Source: an uncultured SAR116 cluster alpha proteobacterium (GTDB lineage: Bacteria; Pseudomonadota; Alphaproteobacteria; Puniceispirillales; Marisalimonadaceae). Taken from it: 64,000 bases of DNA. Shown here piece after piece: positions 7,460 through 17,642 of this stretch. Position numbers and translations under genes: made by a program. Numbering within the stretch: the stretch's first letter is position 1; the number at the start of each line of letters is the position of its first letter. The notes beneath the pieces are model-generated. The model did not search any database and had not been told where the DNA came from. It was given only the letters and a program-made list of their open reading frames with translations. The stretch spans positions 186,001 through 250,000 of the forward strand of contig CACNGC010000001.1 of assembly GCA_902619805.1 (NCBI GenBank), in the 5' to 3' direction.

Positions 7460-9184
7460 ATGAACCCAGAAACAAGAAATTTAGTTGCAGCAATTTGTTT
7501 ATCTATGGCTGTTCTCATAGGCTATCAAATATTATTTGTTGATCCCAAAAAAGATTTATATCAACAACAAAAAATCACAAAAGAAAATAATGACACCTCA
7601 AACATTCCTTTGCCTGAAAATATAGGTAATGGAATTATTACATCTGATAATGCTGAGCCAACTGATCAAAATAAAACAGTTCCAAGAATTTCTATGGAAA
7701 GTAAAGAGGTATCTGGGTCTATCTCATTAAGAGGTGCAAGAATAGATGATATTACTTTAACACAGTATCGAGAATCGCTCGAGCCTGAGAGCGATATGAT
7801 TAAATTATTGTTAAAGTCTAATGGTGGGACACCATATTTTATTGAATTTGGATGGAGTAGCCCGGATGGGGTTAAAGTCCCTAATGGTAAAACATTATGG
7901 CAGTCATCAAGTAATCTTTTAACTCCTGAAAAAACTGTTACTTTAAAGTGGAATAATGGTGAAGGAATTAATTTTTATCAAGACATAAGTGTTGACGATA
8001 CTTTTATGATCACTGTTAACCAGAGAGTAGAAAATAGTTCTGCTAAGTCAGTTACTTTATATCCATATGGTTTAATTAGAAGAGCTGGCGAACCAGAAAC
8101 AATTGATTTTTTTGTATTGCATGAGGGTCCACTTGGAGTTTTTGACAGAACATTGTCTGAACAAAGTTATGGTGATTTAACAGAGGCTGGCAAAAGGGGT
8201 ATTAATATAAAACCTGAAGAATCAGGGGGTTGGATTGGGTTGACTGACAAATATTGGATGACAGCTTTATTACCTGATCAAAACCAGAAATACAACTTTA
8301 CTTTTAGAAAATTAAGTTCAAATGGTGGACAATATCAAACTGATTTTTTAGGAAATGCCGTAACTATTCCTGCGAACTCTAAAGGTGAGTTTTTATCAAG
8401 AACATTTGCAGGAGCAAAAAGATTAGCTTTATTTGATGCATATGAACAAAAGTTTAATATTCAACATTTTGACTTGGCTATTGATTTTGGTTGGTTTTAT
8501 TTTTTAACGAAACCTTTCTTTTATGCTTTATCTTGGGCAAATGATTATTTAGGTAATTTTGGATTGGCAATTTTAGCTATAACAGTAATTGTTAAATTAT
8601 TATTTTTTCCATTAGCAAATAAATCCTACAAAAGCATGGCCAAAATGAGAGTGCTAACACCTCAGATTCAAAAATTGAGAGAAAGAGTTGGTGATGATCG
8701 ACAAAAATTAAACCAAGAAATGATGAATCTTTATAAAAAAGAAAAAGTGAATCCTGCGGCAGGATGTTTGCCAATTTTAATCCAGATTCCTGTTTTCTTT
8801 GCTCTATATAAGGTTTTATTTGTTTCAATTGAAATGAGGCAAACACCTTTTTTTGGGTGGATTAAGGATTTATCTGTTCAAGATCCAACAAGTATTTTTA
8901 ACCTATTTGGTTTGCTTCCATATAGTACATCATTTTTACCAGACTTTTTAAATATTGGTATTTGGCCATTGTTAATGGGCGTGACTATGTTTTTACAGCA
9001 AAGACTTAACCCAACTCCACCGGACCCTATTCAGGCAAAAATATTTGCATGGATGCCAGTTGCGTTTACATTTTTATTAGCAACTTTCCCTGCTGGTTTA
9101 GTTATATATTGGACATGGAATAATCTGCTTTCAATATGTCAGCAATGGGTAATTATGAATAAGATGAATAAAGAGTCAAAATAA
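7460..9184 (+). CDS. yidC: Membrane protein insertase YidC
   Basis: The 574-residue protein has an N-terminal membrane segment (NLVAAICLSMAVLIGYQILF), a large periplasmic domain of about 310 residues typical of Gram-negative YidC, and a C-terminal insertase core with the hydrophobic hairpin region KSMAKMRVLTPQIQKLRE and GCLPILIQIPVFFALYKVL. It inserts proteins into the inner membrane alone or with SecYEG. The ATG follows a GAGCGAGAAAAG leader. The length is slightly above E. coli YidC (548). Confidence 0.97.
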   Translation: MNPETRNLVAAICLSMAVLIGYQILFVDPKKDLYQQQKITKENNDTSNIPLPENIGNGIITSDNAEPTDQNKTVPRISMESKEVSGSISLRGARIDDITLTQYRESLEPESDMIKLLLKSNGGTPYFIEFGWSSPDGVKVPNGKTLWQSSSNLLTPEKTVTLKWNNGEGINFYQDISVDDTFMITVNQRVENSSAKSVTLYPYGLIRRAGEPETIDFFVLHEGPLGVFDRTLSEQSYGDLTEAGKRGINIKPEESGGWIGLTDKYWMTALLPDQNQKYNFTFRKLSSNGGQYQTDFLGNAVTIPANSKGEFLSRTFAGAKRLALFDAYEQKFNIQHFDLAIDFGWFYFLTKPFFYALSWANDYLGNFGLAILAITVIVKLLFFPLANKSYKSMAKMRVLTPQIQKLRERVGDDRQKLNQEMMNLYKKEKVNPAAGCLPILIQIPVFFALYKVLFVSIEMRQTPFFGWIKDLSVQDPTSIFNLFGLLPYSTSFLPDFLNIGIWPLLMGVTMFLQQRLNPTPPDPIQAKIFAWMPVAFTFLLATFPAGLVIYWTWNNLLSICQQWVIMNKMNKESK

Positions 9185-9197
9185 GTAGGTTGAATTC

Positions 9198-9833
9198 TTG
9201 TTATATGATGATTTTGAAATTGAAAAAGCTAGAAAAATTTTTTCAGGGGAATGTAAATTCATAGCTGCAGCTCTTGATATTAATGTCATACCCCCTCAAG
9301 AAGGTTATGAGATAGCATTTGCAGGAAGATCTAATGTTGGGAAAAGTTCACTTGTTAATGCCCTTACAAATAGAAAAACCTTAGCTAGAACTAGCCAAAC
9401 ACCAGGAAGAACAAGGCAATTGATATTCTTTGACCTTGTCTATCAAAGCAATAGATTTAGATTAGTTGATCTACCTGGTTATGGTTATGCAAAAGCACCA
9501 AAGAAAGATATAAAATCTTGGACATCTCTTACTTTAAAGTATTTAAAAGGTAGACCAACACTAAGAACTGTATGTTTGTTAATTGATAGTAGGCGAGGTA
9601 TTGGAGATTTAGATAAAACTATAATGAAAGAACTTGATACAGCAGCAGTAAGTTGGGTTTTAGTTCTTACAAAAATTGATAAATTGAGTGATGAAGAAAT
9701 TATAAAAGTAAAAGACGATTCAAATAAAATTATTTCAAAATACACAGCTGCTTTCCCAGAAATAATGCTTACTTCAAGTCTCAAAAATGATGGTATTGGA
9801 ATGCTGAGAACATATTTAGCAAGCTTTGCATAA
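9198..9833 (+). CDS. engB: Ribosome biogenesis GTP-binding protein EngB (YihA/YsxC)
   Basis: The 211-residue GTPase has all G motifs: GRSNVGKSSL (P-loop), the TPGRTRQL switch, DLPGYGYAKAP (G3) and LTKIDKL (G4). EngB acts in late 50S assembly. No ATG is available near the start; TTG at 9198 gives the expected N-terminus, fourteen bases after yidC, so the two are co-transcribed. The yidC-engB-argB order is typical of Alphaproteobacteria. Confidence 0.94.
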   Translation: MLYDDFEIEKARKIFSGECKFIAAALDINVIPPQEGYEIAFAGRSNVGKSSLVNALTNRKTLARTSQTPGRTRQLIFFDLVYQSNRFRLVDLPGYGYAKAPKKDIKSWTSLTLKYLKGRPTLRTVCLLIDSRRGIGDLDKTIMKELDTAAVSWVLVLTKIDKLSDEEIIKVKDDSNKIISKYTAAFPEIMLTSSLKNDGIGMLRTYLASFA

Positions 9834-9907
9834 AAAAAGATAAAATAATAATTAAATTCAAAAATATATGATAATAATAGTGATATAAATTTTAGACGGT
9901 TAAAGCA

Positions 9908-10822
9908 TTGAAAAAAAATAAAGACCAAATTCAATATGAATGGCTGAAAAAAGCTGATTTACTCACAGAAACTTTACCTTTTATGAAACGTTATGCAAAT
10001 AAAGTTATTGTTGTAAAGTTTGGTGGAAACGCAATGGGTAAAAAGGAATATGTGAACAGCTTTGCAAAAGATATTGTTTTATTACAACAAGTAGGAATGC
10101 TTCCTGTTGTGGTGCATGGAGGTGGGCCACAAATAGGTGAAATGTTATCTAAGCTTCAAATAAAAACCGAGTTTATTAATGGACTTCGAATAACGGATGC
10201 AGCAACAATTGATGTTGTTGAAATGGTTCTTAGTGGAGTAACTAATAAGGCAATAGTTTCATCGATTGCTAATTCAGGAGCAAAATCTGTTGGTATTTCT
10301 GGTAAGGATGGAAATTTGATAATTGCTAAAAGGCTAATTAAAGTTGATGAAAATTCTGACTCTAATGTGGAAAAAGCAATTGATCTTGGTTATGTGGGTG
10401 AACCAGAAAAAATTGATCCTCAAGTTATTCATGCTTTAATTAATGAAAAGATGATACCTGTAATTGCTCCTGTTGGTATTGGAACAGATGGTTTAACTTA
10501 TAATATAAATGCTGACACAGCTGCTGGTTCTATTTCAGCCGCGATGAAAGCCTCCAGAATGATAATGTTAACTGATGTTGCAGGAGTTCTTGATCAAAAT
10601 GGCAAGTTAATTCCAGAATTGACAATTTCAGAAGCACAAGAATTAATAAAAAATAAAATTGTTTTTGGAGGCATGATCCCAAAAATTAAAACTTGTATTG
10701 ATGCAGTTTTAGGTGGTGCAGAGGCATCTGTAATTATGGATGGAAGAATGCCTCATTCTCTGCTGCTAGAACTTTTTACAGAACATGGTGTGGGAACTAT
10801 CATTAGAAAAAGTTCTAATTAG
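9908..10822 (+). CDS. argB: Acetylglutamate kinase
   Basis: The 304-residue protein has the amino acid kinase fold with VKFGGNAMG near the N-terminus and VVHGGGPQIGEM at the substrate loop. ArgB phosphorylates N-acetylglutamate, the second step of arginine synthesis. The frame begins at TTG (9908), and the conserved N-terminal helix typical of alphaproteobacterial ArgB (WLKKADLLTETLPFMKRY) follows, which supports this start. It is about 75 bases after engB and begins the argB-HAD-dapD-dapE run. Confidence 0.96.
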   Translation: MKKNKDQIQYEWLKKADLLTETLPFMKRYANKVIVVKFGGNAMGKKEYVNSFAKDIVLLQQVGMLPVVVHGGGPQIGEMLSKLQIKTEFINGLRITDAATIDVVEMVLSGVTNKAIVSSIANSGAKSVGISGKDGNLIIAKRLIKVDENSDSNVEKAIDLGYVGEPEKIDPQVIHALINEKMIPVIAPVGIGTDGLTYNINADTAAGSISAAMKASRMIMLTDVAGVLDQNGKLIPELTISEAQELIKNKIVFGGMIPKIKTCIDAVLGGAEASVIMDGRMPHSLLLELFTEHGVGTIIRKSSN

Positions 10823-10833
10823 TTTAAATTTTT

Positions 10834-11535
10834 ATGAAATCATTTTTGAATAATATTGATACTAAAGATTTTAATGAAAAATATGATCATTGGATTTTTG
10901 ATTTAGATAACACAATTTATGATTATAACTTAGGTTTGTTTAGACGTGTCTCCTCAAGAATGACTGAATATATTAAAAGATTTTTCGACTTAAATGAAGT
11001 TGATGCTCTTACTCTCCAAAGAGATATGTATAAAAAATATGGTCTAACTTTAAGAGGTTTAATGATTGAAAAAAAAATCAACCCAGAGCCATTTCTCGAA
11101 TTTGTACATGATGTAGATTTTAGTGAATTAAATGAAGATGTCACCCTTAAAACACTTCTACGTAAAATTAAAGGTAAGAAATCAATTTATACTAATGCAA
11201 CATTTAAACATGCAAAAAATATATTAAAATCAATGGGAATATTTCAAGAATTTGAAATTATCTTTGATATTAAAGACGCAAATTACATAGCTAAGCCAGA
11301 TCCTAACTCCTATCATATAATGAAAAAAAAACTTAATCTTGATGATAAGAATATTTCAAAAAGTATTTTTTTTGAAGATACAGCAAAAAATTTAAAGCCC
11401 GCAAGGGAATTAGGAATGAGCACCGTCTGGATAGAAAATGATTTTAACAGAAAAGAAGCTGATAGTTTAAGAGAATATATTAATTTCACTGGATCAGATA
11501 TAAAATCTATTTTAAATAATATGTTAAAATTTTAA
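10834..11535 (+). CDS. HAD-family pyrimidine 5'-nucleotidase-like hydrolase
   Basis: The 233-residue HAD protein has motif I FDLDNTIYDY with the nucleophile Asp, motif II YTNATFKHA, and motif IV FFEDTAKNL. The DLDNTLY-type motif and gene position between argB and dapD are those of the alphaproteobacterial pyrimidine 5'-nucleotidase (Sdt1-like) family. The substrate is inferred; nucleotides or small phosphates are possible. It starts twelve bases after argB. Confidence 0.85.
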   Translation: MKSFLNNIDTKDFNEKYDHWIFDLDNTIYDYNLGLFRRVSSRMTEYIKRFFDLNEVDALTLQRDMYKKYGLTLRGLMIEKKINPEPFLEFVHDVDFSELNEDVTLKTLLRKIKGKKSIYTNATFKHAKNILKSMGIFQEFEIIFDIKDANYIAKPDPNSYHIMKKKLNLDDKNISKSIFFEDTAKNLKPARELGMSTVWIENDFNRKEADSLREYINFTGSDIKSILNNMLKF

Positions 11536-11571
11536 AAGATAATATGTTTTAATTTTATTGAAGGAAAGATA

Positions 11572-12432
11572 ATGGAAATAGAAAATATGAAATCAGTTAT
11601 AGATAGAGTGTTCGACAATAATGAGGATATTAACCCAAATACTACTGGTGAAATCAGAGATTCTATTGAAACTGCATTAGACTACTTAGATCAAGGAAAA
11701 TTAAGAGTTGCTGAGCCATTAGGAAACAGTAAATGGCAAGTAAATCAATGGCTTAAAAAAGCTGTTTTATTATCTTTTAAGATAAATGATATGGACGTAA
11801 TTTCTGGAGGACCAAAAAGTCAAAACACTGGTCCAGCTAATTGGTGGGATAAAATTCCATCTAAGTTTTCAGGATGGAATAAAGAAGATTTCAAAAAAGC
11901 TGGTTTTAGAGCAGTTCCTGGAAGTGTGGTAAGACATTCTGCATATATTGCACCTAGTGTTGTATTAATGCCATCATTTGTAAATATTGGTGCTTATGTT
12001 GATAGTGGAAGTATGATTGATACGTGGGCAACTGTTGGATCTTGCGCACAAATTGGTAAAAATGTTCATATTTCTGGTGGTGCAGGTATTGGAGGTGTTC
12101 TAGAGCCCATACAAGCTGGACCAGTTATCATTGAGGATAATTGCTTTATAGGAGCAAGATCTGAAGTGGCAGAAGGTGTAGTTGTTGAAACAGGAGCAGT
12201 GTTATCAATGGGTGTATTTATTGGTGCATCTACTAAAGTTATTGATAGAAACTCTGGCGAAATATATATAGGTAAAGTACCTGCATATTCTGTTGTGGTT
12301 CCTGGTTCTCTTCCTGGAAAAATGATGTCTGATAGTTCCCAAGGACCAGGTTTATATTGTGCTGTAATTGTAAAAAAAGTTGATGCTCAAACACGTTCAA
12401 AAACGTCTGTAAACGAATTATTACGAGATTAG
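11572..12432 (+). CDS. dapD: Tetrahydrodipicolinate N-succinyltransferase
   Basis: The 286-residue protein has the DapD N-terminal helical domain followed by a left-handed beta-helix with hexapeptide repeats (about residues 115-230, containing [20 protein letters not shown] and [11 protein letters not shown]). It transfers succinyl from succinyl-CoA to tetrahydrodipicolinate in lysine/diaminopimelate synthesis. A GAAGGAAAG ribosome site precedes the ATG. dapE follows twelve bases after its stop. Confidence 0.97.
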   Translation: MEIENMKSVIDRVFDNNEDINPNTTGEIRDSIETALDYLDQGKLRVAEPLGNSKWQVNQWLKKAVLLSFKINDMDVISGGPKSQNTGPANWWDKIPSKFSGWNKEDFKKAGFRAVPGSVVRHSAYIAPSVVLMPSFVNIGAYVDSGSMIDTWATVGSCAQIGKNVHISGGAGIGGVLEPIQAGPVIIEDNCFIGARSEVAEGVVVETGAVLSMGVFIGASTKVIDRNSGEIYIGKVPAYSVVVPGSLPGKMMSDSSQGPGLYCAVIVKKVDAQTRSKTSVNELLRD

Positions 12433-12444
12433 TTAAGGCCTTTT

Positions 12445-13611
12445 ATGTCTAATATTTTAAACCCAGTAGAGTTAACTTCAACTTTAATTAAGTGTAGAAG
12501 TATAACTCCAACATCTGCAGGTTCTATTGACTTAATTATTTCATATTTAGAACCCATGGGGTTTTCCTGCACAAAATTAGACTTTGGACAGGGTGATGAA
12601 AAGGTTGAAAATTTATATGCAAGACTTGGTTCCTTAGAACCAAATATTTGCTTTGCAGGTCATGTGGATGTTGTTCCTACTGGTGATGAACAAAGTTGGT
12701 CCATAGATCCTTTTGGTGGGGAAATTAAAAAAGGTAAAATATGGGGAAGAGGTGCTGCAGACATGAAATCTGGAATAGCTGCTTTTATAGCTGCTATTTC
12801 AGAGTTTATGGAAATGAACTGTAATCTCCAAGATTATGGTAGCATATCCTTAATAATTACTAGTGATGAAGAAGGAAAGGCAATAAACGGTACAAAAAAG
12901 GTAGTTGAATGGCTTATAAACAAGTCAGAAAAAATTTCTGGTTGTATTGTTGGTGAGCCAACCAATGTAAATCAAATGGGTGACACAATTAAAATTGGAA
13001 GGAGAGGCAGTTTTACTGGTTCTTTGACTGTGAAAGGTATTCAAGGTCATGTTGGTTATCCTGATTTAGCAGAAAATCCAATAAATTCACTTTTAAAAAT
13101 GTTAGAACCTTTTTCAAAAATATATTTAGATAAAGGAACTAATGAATTCCAGCCTAGTTCTGTAATGGTTACTACAATTGATGTGAATAATGATGCAAGT
13201 AATGTTATTCCTGGAGAGGTGAAGGCAAAGTTTAATATTAGATTTAATACCTTACATTCTGTTGCTTCCCTACAATCTATGCTAAAAAACCAGTTTGACG
13301 CTATTACTAAAAACTATGAGTTTAATTATTTTTGTAATGCTGAACCTTTCCTTACAAGTGATGAAAAAATCAAATCAACACTTCAAAATGCAATTACAGA
13401 AGTTGTAAATGTTAACCCTGAAAAATCTACTACTGGTGGTACTTCAGATGCAAGATTCATTACAAAACTATGTCCTGTAATAGAGTTTGGATTGGTAGGA
13501 AAAACAATGCATAAGATAGATGAAAATGTTGAAATTGATGATATCATGAAGTTAACAAATATTTATAATAAATTCCTACAAAATTATTTCAGAGTTGAAA
13601 AAAATGATTAA
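12445..13611 (+). CDS. dapE: Succinyl-diaminopimelate desuccinylase
   Basis: The 388-residue M20-family metallopeptidase has the metal-binding sequence FAGHVDVVPTGD, the bridging Asp in GRGAADMKSG, and the catalytic Glu pair in TSDEEGKA. It removes succinate from N-succinyl-LL-DAP, two steps after DapD. It is the last enzyme of the argB-dapD-dapE run. The length is usual for DapE (about 375-390). Confidence 0.96.
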   Translation: MSNILNPVELTSTLIKCRSITPTSAGSIDLIISYLEPMGFSCTKLDFGQGDEKVENLYARLGSLEPNICFAGHVDVVPTGDEQSWSIDPFGGEIKKGKIWGRGAADMKSGIAAFIAAISEFMEMNCNLQDYGSISLIITSDEEGKAINGTKKVVEWLINKSEKISGCIVGEPTNVNQMGDTIKIGRRGSFTGSLTVKGIQGHVGYPDLAENPINSLLKMLEPFSKIYLDKGTNEFQPSSVMVTTIDVNNDASNVIPGEVKAKFNIRFNTLHSVASLQSMLKNQFDAITKNYEFNYFCNAEPFLTSDEKIKSTLQNAITEVVNVNPEKSTTGGTSDARFITKLCPVIEFGLVGKTMHKIDENVEIDDIMKLTNIYNKFLQNYFRVEKND

Positions 13612-14185
13612 ATCACCACCAAATCCTTTTATTATAAAAGATGGATTTTTATCTGCTTTTCAATTCATGTCTAAAAAAGGTAATTCAAGTCAATTATTTA
13701 ACTTAAATTTAAATGGTTTTTGGGATAGCTGTTGGATCGTTTTTTTTGTAAACGCAGTTGTATCAACATTAGCTTCCTATGGAATTAAAGCGAATATTGA
13801 TGGTGATATACAAAGTGGAATATTACCTAGATTACTTTTAATTACAATTATAGACATTTGTTTATTCTCAATCTTAGTTAATACAATTTTTGAAAAGATT
13901 GGGAAGGGTGATAAGTTCTATAAATTTATTATACCATTTAACTGGATACAATCTTTTCAGGCAATTTTAATGTTAAGTTTTGCTGTATTAGGTTTGATTT
14001 TACCACCATCAATTTTTGTGTTTTTTGGGATTATGGTGGTAATTTGGGTTACGTTTTCTTTATGGCGCATTGGAAAAGAAGAAGTTGGTCTGACTGGTTG
14101 GGGAGCCACCGGCATGATTTTTTTATCAGTTGTTATTGAAGCAAGTTTAGGAATGTTTTCACGTTCACTTTCAATGACAATTTGA
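13604..14185 (+). CDS. Conserved alphaproteobacterial membrane protein (Yip1-like)
   Basis: The product has about 193 residues from ATG 13604 (196 if TTG 13595 is used); either start overlaps the end of dapE, so translation is probably coupled. About five membrane segments are visible, including SCWIVFFVNAVVSTLASYGI, ILPRLLLITIIDICLFSILV and VFFGIMVVIWVTF. A protein of this size and topology commonly follows dapE in alphaproteobacteria, but its function is not known. It ends tail to tail with truA, one base apart. Confidence 0.7.
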   Translation: MIKSPPNPFIIKDGFLSAFQFMSKKGNSSQLFNLNLNGFWDSCWIVFFVNAVVSTLASYGIKANIDGDIQSGILPRLLLITIIDICLFSILVNTIFEKIGKGDKFYKFIIPFNWIQSFQAILMLSFAVLGLILPPSIFVFFGIMVVIWVTFSLWRIGKEEVGLTGWGATGMIFLSVVIEASLGMFSRSLSMTI

Positions 14186-14186
14186 T

Positions 14187-15023
14187 TCAATAATACTGGT
14201 TTCTGTCATATAGTATTGGCCACTTGTCATCAAGTAAATTGCTTGGATATTCCACTTTTTCAAGATATAGACCTTCTGCAGGAGCAGTAGTCCCTGCCAG
14301 ACTTCTGTCTTTACCTTCAAGAATGTTTTTTATGTTGTTAGGTTCTAATGTTTCGTCACCCACTTTGTAAATTGTTCCTACAACAATTCTTACTTGATTA
14401 TGCAAAAAACTTTTTGCGGATACATTTATTATTATTTCATCACCTACACATGATAGTGATATTTTGTCTAACGTTCTTATAGGAGATTTAGCTTGACAGT
14501 TTATAGTTCTAAAACTTGTAAAATCATGCTTCCCAATTAAGTGTTGAGCTCCTTCTGCCATTAATCGAATATTTAACTTTTTTCTTGAATGCCATACTTT
14601 TCCTTTTTCAATACCAGGTGGTGCGGCACGACATAAAATTCTATACTTATAATGACGTTTTGTAGCGCTGAACCTGGCGTTAAACTCTGGTTCAACTTGT
14701 TTGCTAGAAACTACTCTAATATTTGATTTCCTTAAATGTGAGTTAAAAGCAGAGATTATATAAAATGGATGTTTAGTTGTTAATTTATGATTTTTTGGAA
14801 GATTTATATGAGCTACTTGTCCAAGGGCATGAACTCCAGCATCAGTTCTACCAGAACCTTGAATTTCAAATTCTTGATTAAAAATATTCTTAGCAGCTTC
14901 TTCTAAACTTCCTTGAACAGAAATTCCTTCGTTTTGCTTTTGCCAGCCAACCAAGTTACTACCATCATACTCAATTAGTAAAGCAAATTTAACAGTCTTA
15001 TTAATTTCCAAATTTTTCACCAA
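14187..15023 (-). CDS. truA: tRNA pseudouridine(38-40) synthase
   Basis: The 278-residue protein has the TruA catalytic motif GSGRTDAGVHALGQVAH with its Asp nucleophile, and the N-terminal strand LLIEYDGSNLVGWQKQ. TruA modifies U38-U40 in the anticodon stem. No ATG is available; TTG or GTG codons at 15023-15018 fall inside the last codons of fmt, so it is translated in overlap with fmt. The Fmt-TruA pairing downstream of def is typical of alphaproteobacteria. Confidence 0.95.
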   Translation of the reverse strand: MVKNLEINKTVKFALLIEYDGSNLVGWQKQNEGISVQGSLEEAAKNIFNQEFEIQGSGRTDAGVHALGQVAHINLPKNHKLTTKHPFYIISAFNSHLRKSNIRVVSSKQVEPEFNARFSATKRHYKYRILCRAAPPGIEKGKVWHSRKKLNIRLMAEGAQHLIGKHDFTSFRTINCQAKSPIRTLDKISLSCVGDEIIINVSAKSFLHNQVRIVVGTIYKVGDETLEPNNIKNILEGKDRSLAGTTAPAEGLYLEKVEYPSNLLDDKWPILYDRNQYY

Positions 15024-15930
15024 TACTTATTTTTGTTCCATTTAGAAAATCTTTGACAGACATGATGTTTTTCCCAGATTTTTGTAGGTATTTAATCTCT
15101 AACGTTGATTTATTTCCGCACGCTACAATTATTTTGTTTTTACACTCAATTATTGTGCCTGGTTCAAATTGATGCCTCTCTTTACAAGGTTTGGTTTCAA
15201 CAATTTTAATTTTAACACCAGATAAAAATGTATAAGTGCTTGGAAAAGGATCAAAAGCTCTTACTTTGTTAAAAATATTAATCGAGGGCAAACTCCAGTT
15301 TATAATAGCCTCATCTTTAACAATTTTATCTGCATATTTAACACCATCCTCCTTTTGCTTAATTGGTACAACTTTGCCATCAATATATTCTTTTATTGTC
15401 TTCACAAGCATTTTAGCTGTTAAATTAGATAATTTATCATGAATAGTTTTAGAAGTATCACTAGGATTAATATTTATTGATTTTGAAGATAGTATTGGCC
15501 CAGTATCCATACCCTTTTCCATTAACATTATACATGAACCAGTAGTATGATCACCTGCTTCTATAGCTCTTTGTATTGGAGCAGCACCGCGCCACCTTGG
15601 TAAAAGGCTAGCATGACCGTTAATGCAACCAAATTTGGGTGATAGCAAGAACTTTTCAGGTAGAAGCAAACCATATGCAACAACTACAACTAAGTCTGGG
15701 TTCAGTTTTTCAAATTGAAGAAACACATCATCCTCTTTTAAAGTTGAAGGGGTAATTGTTTTTAAATTTAATTCTTTTGCAGCTTTTTCAACTGGGGAAA
15801 GTTTTGTTCTCATACCTCTTCCACTAGGGCGAGCAGGTTGTGAATAAACAGCAACTATATTATAATTTTCCTCAATAAATTTAAGGCTGGGGACAGCAAA
15901 ATCTGGAGTTCCCATAAATATTATATTCAA
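15001..15930 (-). CDS. fmt: Methionyl-tRNA formyltransferase
   Basis: The 309-residue protein starts MNIIFMGTPDFAVPSL and has the formyl-folate site sequence GCINGHASLLPRWRGAAPIQ, with the conserved Asn-His. It formylates initiator Met-tRNA. It lies between def and truA on the same strand; def (deformylase) removes the formyl group later, so the two are functionally paired. The length is that of E. coli Fmt (315). Confidence 0.97.
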   Translation of the reverse strand: MNIIFMGTPDFAVPSLKFIEENYNIVAVYSQPARPSGRGMRTKLSPVEKAAKELNLKTITPSTLKEDDVFLQFEKLNPDLVVVVAYGLLLPEKFLLSPKFGCINGHASLLPRWRGAAPIQRAIEAGDHTTGSCIMLMEKGMDTGPILSSKSININPSDTSKTIHDKLSNLTAKMLVKTIKEYIDGKVVPIKQKEDGVKYADKIVKDEAIINWSLPSINIFNKVRAFDPFPSTYTFLSGVKIKIVETKPCKERHQFEPGTIIECKNKIIVACGNKSTLEIKYLQKSGKNIMSVKDFLNGTKISIGEKFGN

Positions 15931-15953
15931 CTAACCCTCGTTTTCGTAACATT

Positions 15954-16520
15954 TTAATTTTTAGAGTATTCTTTGATAGCTTTTTTAAGAATTATTTCTC
16001 TTTTTAATTTTGATAGATGATCAATAAAAAGAATGCCATTTAAATGATCTATTTCATGTTGAATACAAGTTGCTAACAATCCATCAGCATCAATGATTTT
16101 CTTTTTTTTATTTTCATCTCTATACTTTACTTTTAAGGATGATGGTCTTTTGATTTTTGCATTGTATCCAGGTATAGATAAGCAACCCTCCTCCCTTTCT
16201 TCAAGATTTTCACCTAAACTTATTATTTCTGGGTTAATCATTTTAATTGGATTAGGGTCAATTTGTTCATCCTTCATTTTTTCATTATATTCTTCTTCTG
16301 ATATGTTTTGGGTTTCAAACTTTGTTTTTCCACAATCTATTACAATTAATCTCTTATCAATTGCAATTTGTGTGGCAGCTAAACCAATACCATTTGCGTG
16401 ATACATAGTTTCCATCATATCATCTAATATGGTCAAAATATTTTTATCAATAACTGTTACAGGTTTAGCAGTAACTTTCAAAAAAGGATTAGGTACTTTA
16501 ATAATTTCTCTTAGGCTCAT
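15954..16520 (-). CDS. def: Peptide deformylase
   Basis: The 188-residue metalloprotease has the three deformylase motifs: GIGLAATQ, EEGCLSIPG with the metal-binding Cys, and QHEIDHLNG with two metal His and the catalytic Glu. A charged insertion around residues 70-95 (EEEYNEKMKDEQ) is longer than in E. coli Def (169), but is placed between motifs I and II. It is the first gene of the def-fmt-truA operon, divergent from rmuC. Confidence 0.96.
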   Translation of the reverse strand: MSLREIIKVPNPFLKVTAKPVTVIDKNILTILDDMMETMYHANGIGLAATQIAIDKRLIVIDCGKTKFETQNISEEEYNEKMKDEQIDPNPIKMINPEIISLGENLEEREEGCLSIPGYNAKIKRPSSLKVKYRDENKKKKIIDADGLLATCIQHEIDHLNGILFIDHLSKLKREIILKKAIKEYSKN

Positions 16521-16600
16521 TTAGCAAAATCCTTATGTATTTTATGCTAGTTAATTTAAAAACAATTTGTAATATTATATTATCTTAATATGGAGACAAA

Positions 16601-17641
16601 ATGGATTTAAAATATTTAGTTATATTTATCATTTCTTTATTTATACTCTCAATCATAATTTTTTTAATATGTAAATTATATTTTGAAAATAAAAATAAAA
16701 ATTTTAATACACCTTTAAATCACGAATTAAATCAAATTACTGAATTAAAAGGAGCGGTGTCTCAATTAAGCAGTAGCATTGAAGAGAGATTAGGTAACTT
16801 TGGGACCTCCATTGGTAATAGTCTTACACAACAAACTCAAAATACACAAAAATCTCTTATGGAGATGCATGAGAGATTAGCAATTATTGACAGAGCTCAA
16901 GAAAATATTCATTCATTATCAACTCAGGTCAATGACCTCCAAAATATTTTGTCAAATAAACAACTCAGAGGAGCTTTTGGCGAGGTTCAACTTGAAAATA
17001 TAGTTAAAGATGCACTTCCTCAGAATGCATACCAATTTCAATATACATTACTATCTAATACTAGAGTTGACTGTATTGTAAAAATGCCGCAACCACCTGG
17101 TTCAATTTGTATAGATTCAAAATTTCCATTAGAAGATTATAAAAAATTTGCAAATTCTTCAAATGAACAAGAAAAAAAAGATAATTTAAAATCATTTCAT
17201 AATGCAGTTCAAAAGCATATTAAAGATATTGCTGATAAATATATTTCACCAGGTGAAACAGCAGACTCAGCCATAATGTTTCTTCCAAGTGAATCAATTT
17301 ATTCAGAAATTAATATTAGGTTTCCAAGACTAGTTAATGAAAGTAGAAATAAAAAAGTTTATATGGCAGGTCCTGATAATTTAATGCTGCTTTTGCATAC
17401 CGTTAGGGCTATATTAAGAGATGCCACTATGAGTCAAACTGCAGGAAAAATACAAGTTGAAGTAGATAAGTTAACTAATGATTTAAATTTATTAGCTGAT
17501 AGAATTTTAAAGCTTGATAAGCATTTTGACTTGGCAAGAAAAGACTTAGATGAAATCAAAATTTCACATAGAAAAATTGAAAATAGAGGTAACTTGATAA
17601 CATCTATTGATGTTAGTGACAAAAACAAATTGACTGAATAA
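16601..17641 (+). CDS. rmuC: DNA recombination protein RmuC
   Basis: The 346-residue protein has an N-terminal membrane segment (YLVIFIISLFILSIIIFLI), a coiled-coil region (about residues 40-115) and the RmuC nuclease-like domain with GAFGEVQLENIV and the VDCIVKMPQP strand containing the putative catalytic Asp, followed by IDSKFPLEDY. RmuC limits inversion at short repeats. It is shorter than E. coli RmuC (475) mainly in its coiled coil. It is divergent from def and ends tail to tail with recR. Confidence 0.92.
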   Translation: MDLKYLVIFIISLFILSIIIFLICKLYFENKNKNFNTPLNHELNQITELKGAVSQLSSSIEERLGNFGTSIGNSLTQQTQNTQKSLMEMHERLAIIDRAQENIHSLSTQVNDLQNILSNKQLRGAFGEVQLENIVKDALPQNAYQFQYTLLSNTRVDCIVKMPQPPGSICIDSKFPLEDYKKFANSSNEQEKKDNLKSFHNAVQKHIKDIADKYISPGETADSAIMFLPSESIYSEINIRFPRLVNESRNKKVYMAGPDNLMLLLHTVRAILRDATMSQTAGKIQVEVDKLTNDLNLLADRILKLDKHFDLARKDLDEIKISHRKIENRGNLITSIDVSDKNKLTE

Positions 17642-17642
17642 A

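Noticed and set aside
9485-9934. Leftward 149-residue ORF opposite engB
   Set aside because: It is antisense to a well-conserved GTPase and its sequence has the Ser/Leu/Phe-rich look of a shadow frame.
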